Of a DNA stretch of 64,000 nt, positions 59,631 to 64,000 are shown piece by piece. A program made the position numbers and the translations under genes. The notes under the pieces were generated by a model. That model did not search any database. It was given only the letters and a program-made list of their open reading frames with translations, and was not told where the DNA came from. The stretch's first letter is position 1. The number at the start of each line of letters is the position of its first letter. This DNA comes from JAJPXI01 sp051867655 (GTDB lineage Bacteria > Bacillota > Clostridia > Oscillospirales > Oscillospiraceae). The stretch spans positions 91,257-155,256 of the forward strand of contig JBJDYV010000027.1 in NCBI GenBank assembly GCA_051867655.1, in the 5' to 3' direction.

Positions 59631-59680
59631 TTGACAAGTTTCGCTTTCCATATTACAATAAAATAAATTAGGCACCTAAT
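59631..59680 (+). promoter_or_regulatory. promoter and MarR-type operator of nitrogenase-like operon
   Basis: Consensus TTGACA (59631-59636), 17-base spacer, TACAAT (59654-59659). ATTAGGCACCTAAT (59667-59680, a 6-2-6 palindrome) covers the predicted start site. The MarR gene at the end of the operon is the likely binder, giving autoregulation. Confidence 0.82.
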
Positions 59681-59709
59681 AATTTTCCCAGAATCAGGAG
59701 GGCAACCAC

Positions 59710-60939
59710 TTGAGAGAACAAACTGACCACGCAAATCCCATTCGCCTCTCCTCCCCCCGTGCGGGAGGCGGGGTCTTTACCAAATTGATGATGATCCCCG
59801 GCGTACAGCTGATCTACGTCTCCGCCCTTGCCTGCACCCGGCACAGAAGCATTGACTTTATCCAGATGCAGAGGGCGGGCCGCCTTTCCTTCCTCCTGTT
59901 CAGTGAGGTCGATATGATCACGGGCGACTATATCACGAAAACAAAAGAGGCAGCGGCGGAAATCGCCGCCGAGCGCAGCCCCACGGGGATCATCCTGCTG
60001 ACGGGCTGCCAGAGCGCCCTGCTGTCCACGGACTACAATCTTTTGAGCGAGGAGATCGAGCAGGAGACCGGCGTCCCCGTGCGCGTCCACGACGGCTGCC
60101 GCCTGTGCGGCTTTGACGAGGAGGAGGGCGGCGCCAGCGCCGTCGACCGGCTTTTGTACGCGTTCATCCGTCCGGCCGCCAAAAGCGAGGAGCTCAGCGT
60201 CAACATTTTGGGCAGCGCCGCGCTTGACGAGAACAGCGAGCTGTTTTCCATTCTGAATGCCGCGGGCGTGAAGAAGATCAACCGTCTGGCCGCCTGCAAG
60301 AGCTTTGACGAATATCAGGAGATGGGCCGGGCCCATCTGAACATCCTGACCTCCCCCCAGGACGCGGCCATCGGCGAGTACCTGCAAGAGACCTTCGGCA
60401 TCCCTTGGGTGTGCCTGGGCGGGATCTACGACAGCGCGGAGCTGGCGGCATCCTACCGGAAGCTGGCGGAGGCGTTGGGCTCTCCCATCGACACCTCCGC
60501 CTGGGAGGACCGGCTGGCGGACAAGCTGCGTACGGTCAAAGAGAAGATCGGCGCTCGGCCCATCACGGTGGAAGGCGACGCGGAAATGGCCAAGTGGCTT
60601 TTGAACGCGGGCTTTTCCGTGGAAAGCCTCGCTCTCAACCCCCATCAGGGCCTAACCCGGGAGCAGCGCGTCTGGTTTGAGGAGAACGCGAAGGACTTCC
60701 GGATCGAAGGCTCCGGCAAAGGCGGACCCGGCGGCGGAAAACCCGGCGGACCCGGCGGCGGAAAACCCGGCGGACCCGGCGGCGGACGGCCCGGCGGTCC
60801 CGGCGGCGGTGGACGGCCCGGCGGCGGCAGGCCGCAGGACTCCGGCGCGAAGGGCCCCGAACTGCTCCCCATCGGATACGCGGGCAGCCTGGCGGTCCTG
60901 AAATCACTGGAGAACAGCCTGGGAGGTGCGGCACGATGA
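59710..60939 (+). CDS. nitrogenase component 1-like protein, NifD-like, with Gly-Pro-rich segment
   Basis: A 409-residue protein of the nitrogenase/oxidoreductase component 1 superfamily. GVQLIYVSALACTRHRSIDF places Cys42 where NifD has its first P-cluster Cys, SEVDMITGDYITKTKEAAAE matches the segment after the second, and IILLTGCQSALLSTDY places Cys100 at the third. The second ligand Cys is missing; Cys130 and Cys133 (DGCRLCGF) are extra. Residues about 335-375 are a Gly-Pro-Lys/Arg tandem repeat absent from known NifD. At 409 residues it is shorter than NifD (about 490). TTG at 59710 has CAGGAGGGC upstream. It overlaps the next gene by four bases. The enzyme substrate is unknown. Confidence 0.82.
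   Translation: MREQTDHANPIRLSSPRAGGGVFTKLMMIPGVQLIYVSALACTRHRSIDFIQMQRAGRLSFLLFSEVDMITGDYITKTKEAAAEIAAERSPTGIILLTGCQSALLSTDYNLLSEEIEQETGVPVRVHDGCRLCGFDEEEGGASAVDRLLYAFIRPAAKSEELSVNILGSAALDENSELFSILNAAGVKKINRLAACKSFDEYQEMGRAHLNILTSPQDAAIGEYLQETFGIPWVCLGGIYDSAELAASYRKLAEALGSPIDTSAWEDRLADKLRTVKEKIGARPITVEGDAEMAKWLLNAGFSVESLALNPHQGLTREQRVWFEENAKDFRIEGSGKGGPGGGKPGGPGGGKPGGPGGGRPGGPGGGGRPGGGRPQDSGAKGPELLPIGYAGSLAVLKSLENSLGGAAR
60718..60837 (+). repeat. in-gene tandem repeat coding GGPGGGKP/R units
   Basis: A 24-base unit (GGCGGAAAACCCGGCGGACC plus CGGC) recurs imperfectly about four to five times inside the NifD-like gene, coding Gly-Gly-Pro-Gly-Gly-Gly-Lys/Arg-Pro. It is a likely site of length variation between strains. 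Confidence 0.85.
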
Positions 60940-62081
60940 ACAATCTGTACAAATATCTAACGCCTTTTCTGGCCGACACCTTCGGCTTTCAGGAGGTCAT
61001 CGACGTCACCGACGGCATGGGCATTCTGGACGACTGCTCCCCCTACAAGGGCCAGGTCAGCCGGACGGACACGGCGGAGCCCTATAGCGGCATGCGCATG
61101 GTCTCCTCCTGGATCCGCATGGAGGACGTCATCAGCGGCACCAAGGCCAAGCTCCTGGAGACCTTTCAGAAGTCCTGCCGGGATTTTGACCCCGCTTTTG
61201 TTTTGATCGGAACCGGCCCGGTGGCGTCCATGATCGGCACCGACCTGGAGGACGTGGCCGACAGTATTACCCGGGAAAGCGGCATCCCTGCCGCGTCCGT
61301 GGAGCTGAACGGGCATAAATACTACGACCAGGGGATCTCGGAAACTCTTCTGACCCTGGCTAAGCTCCTGGTGCAGCCCGCGCAGGAAAAGATTCCCGGC
61401 GGCATCAACCTGATCGGCGGAAACGCCATCGACTGGACGGCGCGGAACGTGCGCGATGTGCGCGCCTGGGCCGAGGAAAACGGCTTCCATGTGGTGTCCC
61501 AGTGGGGCGCCCATGAGACCGCCGAAAACCTGCGTCAGGCAGCCAAGGCCGAGCTCAACCTGGTCACGGCCGCCTCCGGTCTGGCGGCCGCCAAGTGGAT
61601 GGAGCAGGAGTTTGACATTCCCTATCTTGCCGCGGCCCCCTTCGGCCGCAGCTGGGCGGACGCAGTCGCCGCCGCCGTGAAAAGCGGCATGCAGCCCGAG
61701 TCTCCGCAAAGCGAGGAGCCGGCAAGCGTCCTGATCATCGGCGAGCAGCTGACCTCCAACGCCATCCGCGCCACGCTGGCGCTCGATTACGGGATTCGCG
61801 GCGTGGACGTGGCCACCTTCTTTACCTTCAACAAGGCCCTGGCCAACCCCAATGACAAACGTATCAAGGGCGAGGACGCCCTGAAAAAGCTGATGCAAAG
61901 CGGCAAATATGATTTGATCATCGCCGATCCCGACCTGCGCGTTCTCGCGCCGGAGGACTGCCGCTGGATCGACCTGCCCCACGGGGCGGTCTGCTTCGAA
62001 AATACCGGAGACCCCGTCCCCCTGCTCACAGGTGAAAGCCTGAACCGCTGGCTGGACCGTGTTCTCCCGAGAAAGGATTGA
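60936..62081 (+). CDS. nitrogenase component 1-like protein, NifK-like
   Basis: A 381-residue second subunit of the same superfamily, shorter than NifK (about 520). MGILDDCSPYKGQ keeps one N-terminal Cys (Cys34). MRMVSSWIRMEDVISGTKAK matches the NifK segment before and after its second Cys, which is absent. FVLIGTGPVASMIGTDLEDV matches the third-Cys segment (normally TTCxxEVIGDD) with the Cys replaced. The C-terminal half has the Rossmann-like pattern of the family (VLIIGEQLTSNAIRATLALD). With Cys42 and Cys100 of its partner this leaves about three ligands for one interface cluster, like the [4Fe-4S] sites of protochlorophyllide or F430-type reductases. ATG overlaps the NifD-like stop by four bases. 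Confidence 0.8.
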   Translation: MNNLYKYLTPFLADTFGFQEVIDVTDGMGILDDCSPYKGQVSRTDTAEPYSGMRMVSSWIRMEDVISGTKAKLLETFQKSCRDFDPAFVLIGTGPVASMIGTDLEDVADSITRESGIPAASVELNGHKYYDQGISETLLTLAKLLVQPAQEKIPGGINLIGGNAIDWTARNVRDVRAWAEENGFHVVSQWGAHETAENLRQAAKAELNLVTAASGLAAAKWMEQEFDIPYLAAAPFGRSWADAVAAAVKSGMQPESPQSEEPASVLIIGEQLTSNAIRATLALDYGIRGVDVATFFTFNKALANPNDKRIKGEDALKKLMQSGKYDLIIADPDLRVLAPEDCRWIDLPHGAVCFENTGDPVPLLTGESLNRWLDRVLPRKD

Positions 62082-62088
62082 AAAACGA

Positions 62089-62913
62089 ATGAGACAAATT
62101 GCAATATACGGAAAGGGCGGCATCGGGAAATCCACCACCACCCAGAATGTAGCCGCGGCGCTGGCCGAGAGCGGCGCCCACGTCATGATCGTCGGCTGCG
62201 ACCCCAAGGCCGACTCCACCCGCCTGATCCTGGGTTCCCTCGTCAGCAAGACCGTGCTGGACGCCATGCGCGGCAATGACGAGGATGACCTGGAGCTGGA
62301 GGATTTCCTGTTCACGGGCTTCCAGGGGATCAAAGCCGTGGAGTCCGGCGGCCCCGAGCCGGGTGTCGGCTGCGCGGGGCGCGGCATCGTCACCGCCATC
62401 AACCTGCTGGAGAGCAAGGGCGCCTACACCAAGGACCTGGACTACGTCCTCTACGACGTGCTGGGCGACGTGGTCTGCGGCGGCTTCGCCATGCCCATCC
62501 GGGAGGGCAAGGCCGAGGAGATCTACATCGTCTGCTCCGGCGAGATGATGTCCCTGTACGCAGCCAACAACATCTGCAAGGGCATCAAGCGCTACGCCGC
62601 GGCGGGCAAGACCAAGCTGGGCGGCCTGATCTGCAACTCCCGGATGGTGGACCGGGAGAAGGAGCTGGTGGAGGAATTTGCCGCCAGGCTGGGCACCAAG
62701 CTGCTGTATTTCGTCCCCCGCAACAATGTGGTCCAGCGGGCGGAAAACCGCCGGAAGACCGTCATCGAATACGCGCCCGACTCGGCTCAGGCGGACGAAT
62801 ACCGCGCGCTCGCCCGGACCCTCGGTGAAAACCAGGAGTTCACCGTCCCCACTCCCCTGGACAACGACACGCTGGAGGCCCTTCTGATCAAATACTCGGA
62901 AGAAGCGGAATAA
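62089..62913 (+). CDS. NifH-like (nitrogenase iron protein family) reductase
   Basis: A 274-residue ATP-dependent electron donor. The P-loop AIYGKGGIGKSTTTQN, CDPKADSTRL, and the two ligands of the bridging [4Fe-4S] cluster, Cys95 (PGVGCAGRGIVTAIN) and Cys130 (LGDVVCGGFAMPIREGKAEE), are fully conserved, and Arg98 corresponds to the regulatory Arg of NifH. It is much closer to NifH than its partners are to NifDK. It starts seven bases after the NifK-like stop, with GAGAAAGGATTG before the ATG at 62089. It should reduce the cluster of the two upstream proteins at the cost of ATP. It is not evidence of nitrogen fixation by itself because nifB, nifE and nifN are absent here. Confidence 0.93.
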   Translation: MRQIAIYGKGGIGKSTTTQNVAAALAESGAHVMIVGCDPKADSTRLILGSLVSKTVLDAMRGNDEDDLELEDFLFTGFQGIKAVESGGPEPGVGCAGRGIVTAINLLESKGAYTKDLDYVLYDVLGDVVCGGFAMPIREGKAEEIYIVCSGEMMSLYAANNICKGIKRYAAAGKTKLGGLICNSRMVDREKELVEEFAARLGTKLLYFVPRNNVVQRAENRRKTVIEYAPDSAQADEYRALARTLGENQEFTVPTPLDNDTLEALLIKYSEEAE

Positions 62914-62923
62914 AAAGGTGTTT

Positions 62924-63421
62924 ATGATGAGCGAACAAAACGAAATCAATCGCCCGCAGAACGTTCTGGGCGAGGAGCGAATCATCAAGGATCTGATGTA
63001 TTGCGCCGGTTTTCTTCGCAATCACACGGAGGGGAAAGGAAGCCAGCGCAGGGTGCTGTTCTTCCTCCGGGAACACGGCCCCATGACCCAGCGGGAAATT
63101 CTGGAGGAGATGGGCGTGCGGGCCAGCTCCCTGAGCGAGCTTCTCAGCAAGCTGGAAGCCAAGGGGTATGTCAAAAAGGAAAAGAGCGAGACGGACAAGC
63201 GCAACTACAACGTCTCCATCACCGACGAGGGGATTCAGGCCCTGGAGGAGATGCACGTGAAGCACCAGGCGGCCATGTCCGACCTGTTGTCCGACCTCTC
63301 TCCCGAAGAGCGCAGACAGCTGGCCGCGCTTCTGGAAAAGCTCCACACCGCATGGAGCCAGCGCCCGGACGCCCCGCCCCCCCACCATGGGCACGGCCCA
63401 AAATGTGCACATCGAAAATAG
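62924..63421 (+). CDS. MarR-family transcriptional regulator with His-rich tail
   Basis: A 165-residue winged-helix regulator. RRVLFFLREHGPMTQREILE and MGVRASSLSELLSKLEAKGY form the recognition helices, and VKKEKSETDKRNYNVSITDE is the MarR wing (usually DxRxxxLxLT). The C-terminus PPPHHGHGPKCAHRK has three His and one Cys close together and might bind metal. It starts 10 bases after the NifH-like stop (ATG at 62924; the next codon is also ATG, with better spacing from AAGGTG). Last gene of the operon, followed by a terminator. It probably binds ATTAGGCACCTAAT at the operon start and responds to a small molecule, perhaps the substrate of the reductase. Confidence 0.88.
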   Translation: MMSEQNEINRPQNVLGEERIIKDLMYCAGFLRNHTEGKGSQRRVLFFLREHGPMTQREILEEMGVRASSLSELLSKLEAKGYVKKEKSETDKRNYNVSITDEGIQALEEMHVKHQAAMSDLLSDLSPEERRQLAALLEKLHTAWSQRPDAPPPHHGHGPKCAHRK

Positions 63422-63433
63422 CGGAAAATTTTG

Positions 63434-63472
63434 CAGGGCCGGAGGGTTTTACCCTCCGGCCCTGCTGTTTTA
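63434..63472. terminator. intrinsic terminator of nitrogenase-like operon
   Basis: CAGGGCCGGAGGGT / ACCCTCCGGCCCTG stem with TTT loop, then CTGTTTTA. Its 3' flank overlaps the end of a convergent small frame. Confidence 0.85.
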
Positions 63473-63568
63473 TGACTTGGCCCGCTTTATAAAGTAGATG
63501 ACAAATACGGCGGTAATCTCCATGACGCAAACGGCAACGAACACGGTGTTAATCACATCAATCTTCAT
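63470..63568 (-). CDS. small putative single-TM protein
   Basis: A 32-codon frame (MKIDVINTVFVAVCVMEI...YFIKRAKS) with GGAAGGGTGG just before the ATG. Residues about 7-27 are hydrophobic and the C-terminus is basic (KRAKS), predicting one membrane helix with the C-terminus inside. It is convergent with the nitrogenase-like operon and shares the terminator hairpin. Too short for family assignment; it could be a real microprotein or chance. Confidence 0.45.
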   Translation of the reverse strand: MKIDVINTVFVAVCVMEITAVFVIYFIKRAKS

Positions 63569-63692
63569 CCACCCTTCCTTCAGGGCAACGCTTTTCATTC
63601 ATCGACCCGATTCGACAAAAACAGCAAAAATATTTATGTATGCTTATGTAAGCTAACCGACGGAGGTGGAAAAATTAAAGGAGGATTGTAAA

Positions 63693-64000
63693 ATGAAAAA
63701 AATGCACCGAGTACTTGCCCTTATCTTAGCCTGTTTATCATTGCTTTCTGGTTGCGCAAATCCCAGTAGTGCTGAAGTCTTTGCATCAAGCGAGCCAGAA
63801 TCAAGCTCAGTTGAAGCATACGCTCCCGCAGAGTCTCAAGCCACCATCTCGACCTCCAAACAGACAGTCACAGCAACCCCAGCATCTACGCCCACACCTA
63901 CGCCTACACCTACGCCCACACCTATGCCCACACCTACGCCTACACCTACACCTACGCCTACACCTACGCCTACACCTACGCCTACACCTACGCCTACACC
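63693..64000 (+). CDS. lipoprotein with Thr-Pro repeat, 5' part
   Basis: The frame is open to the window end. MKKMHRVLALILACLSLLSG followed by Cys21 is a type II signal peptide with lipobox LLSGC, so the product is lipid-anchored outside the membrane. Next comes a Ser/Glu/Ala-rich linker (to about residue 60), then an uninterrupted (TP)n run, a typical extended cell-wall-spanning stalk before an ordered domain. AAAGGAGG precedes the ATG. The bases before the gene and its codons (TTA, AAA, GCA, CCT, ACA) are clearly more AT-rich than the rest of the window, suggesting different origin. The functional domain is beyond the window. Confidence 0.85.
   Translation, partial: MKKMHRVLALILACLSLLSGCANPSSAEVFASSEPESSSVEAYAPAESQATISTSKQTVTATPASTPTPTPTPTPTPMPTPTPTPTPTPTPTPTPTPTPTPT
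63888..64000 (+). repeat. tandem repeat ACGCCTACACCT
   Basis: A 12-base unit coding Thr-Pro-Thr-Pro, with small ACG/ACA and CCC/CCT variation and one ATG, repeats to the window end. It is a likely slippage hot spot and assembly break. Confidence 0.9.

Noticed and set aside
60718..60837. CRISPR or collagen gene start within the NifD-like gene
   Set aside because: It is an in-frame tandem repeat within a continuous reading frame whose flanks match component-1 proteins.
59710..62913. True nitrogen-fixing nitrogenase
   Set aside because: NifD/NifK-like proteins lack most P-cluster cysteines, are too short, and nifB/nifE/nifN are not present; only the NifH-like protein looks canonical.
63888..64000. 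CRISPR-like array at window end
   Set aside because: The repeat is a continuous in-frame 12-base tandem without spacers, coding Thr-Pro.

Overview
The window is about 60 percent GC and reads as chromosome of a strictly anaerobic, endospore-forming Clostridia, most likely an Oscillospirales/Oscillospiraceae gut bacterium of the Flavonifractor-Lawsonibacter-Intestinimonas kind. Evidence for this is the sporulation genes (ylbJ, yqfC, yqfD, dpaA, dpaB), Firmicutes-type neighbourhoods (coaD-rsmD-uvrC, phoH-ybeY-era, yqzL-recO), an HPr with both His and Ser sites, glgB-C-D-A-P, and GGAGG ribosome binding sites with sigma-A promoters. The genus is an inference; no rRNA or tRNA gene is present.

Layout. 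1-4.6 kb: 3' end of a CapA-like gene, a tandem glycine riboswitch with an amino acid:cation symporter, ylbJ and two small or hypothetical genes. 4.6-12 kb (minus strand): a coiled-coil protein, coaD, rsmD, uvrC, an EcsC-family gene, HPr and mutS2, with two repeat or insertion scars. 12-17 kb (plus strand): ArsR repressor, free HMA metallochaperone and Zn/Cd P-type ATPase, then a BlaI/M56-peptidase pair. 17-27.8 kb (minus strand): a peroxiredoxin with a domain-swapped AhpF-like reductase, yqzL-recO, an ECF sigma/anti-sigma pair, era, ybeY, phoH, yqfD, yqfC and a TPR protein.

28.2-37.2 kb is a seven-gene operon with one strong promoter and one strong terminator. It holds a transglutaminase-fold protein, two complete large/small pairs of molybdenum enzymes resembling pyrogallol-phloroglucinol transhydroxylase (AthL/AthS), and two DUF6273 proteins. 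The two small subunits differ in iron-sulfur ligands, so the two enzymes probably do different chemistry. Codon use is biased as in highly expressed genes. 37.3-50.5 kb carries a dicarboxylate/amino acid symporter, dipicolinate synthase, an MBL-fold hydrolase, an NAD-salvage operon (with a frameshifted acetyltransferase), an AAA+ ATPase, a zinc-ribbon/Ig-like membrane protein, an AI-2E-family permease and aroF-tyrA. Upstream of aroF-tyrA lies a short leader peptide with five Tyr codons followed by a terminator, which looks like ribosome-mediated attenuation.

50.6-59.6 kb is a glycogen operon (XRE regulator, glgB, glgC, glgD, glgA, glgP) with a palindrome over the glgB promoter. 59.6-63.4 kb is a compact four-gene operon encoding a nitrogenase-like complex: a NifD-like protein with a Gly-Pro-rich segment, a NifK-like protein lacking most cluster cysteines, a well-conserved NifH-like reductase, and a MarR regulator, with a palindrome at the predicted transcription start. 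No cofactor-assembly genes are beside it, and I cannot assign a substrate. This operon and the double transhydroxylase operon are the best candidates for an undescribed system. The window ends inside an AT-richer lipoprotein gene with a Thr-Pro repeat.
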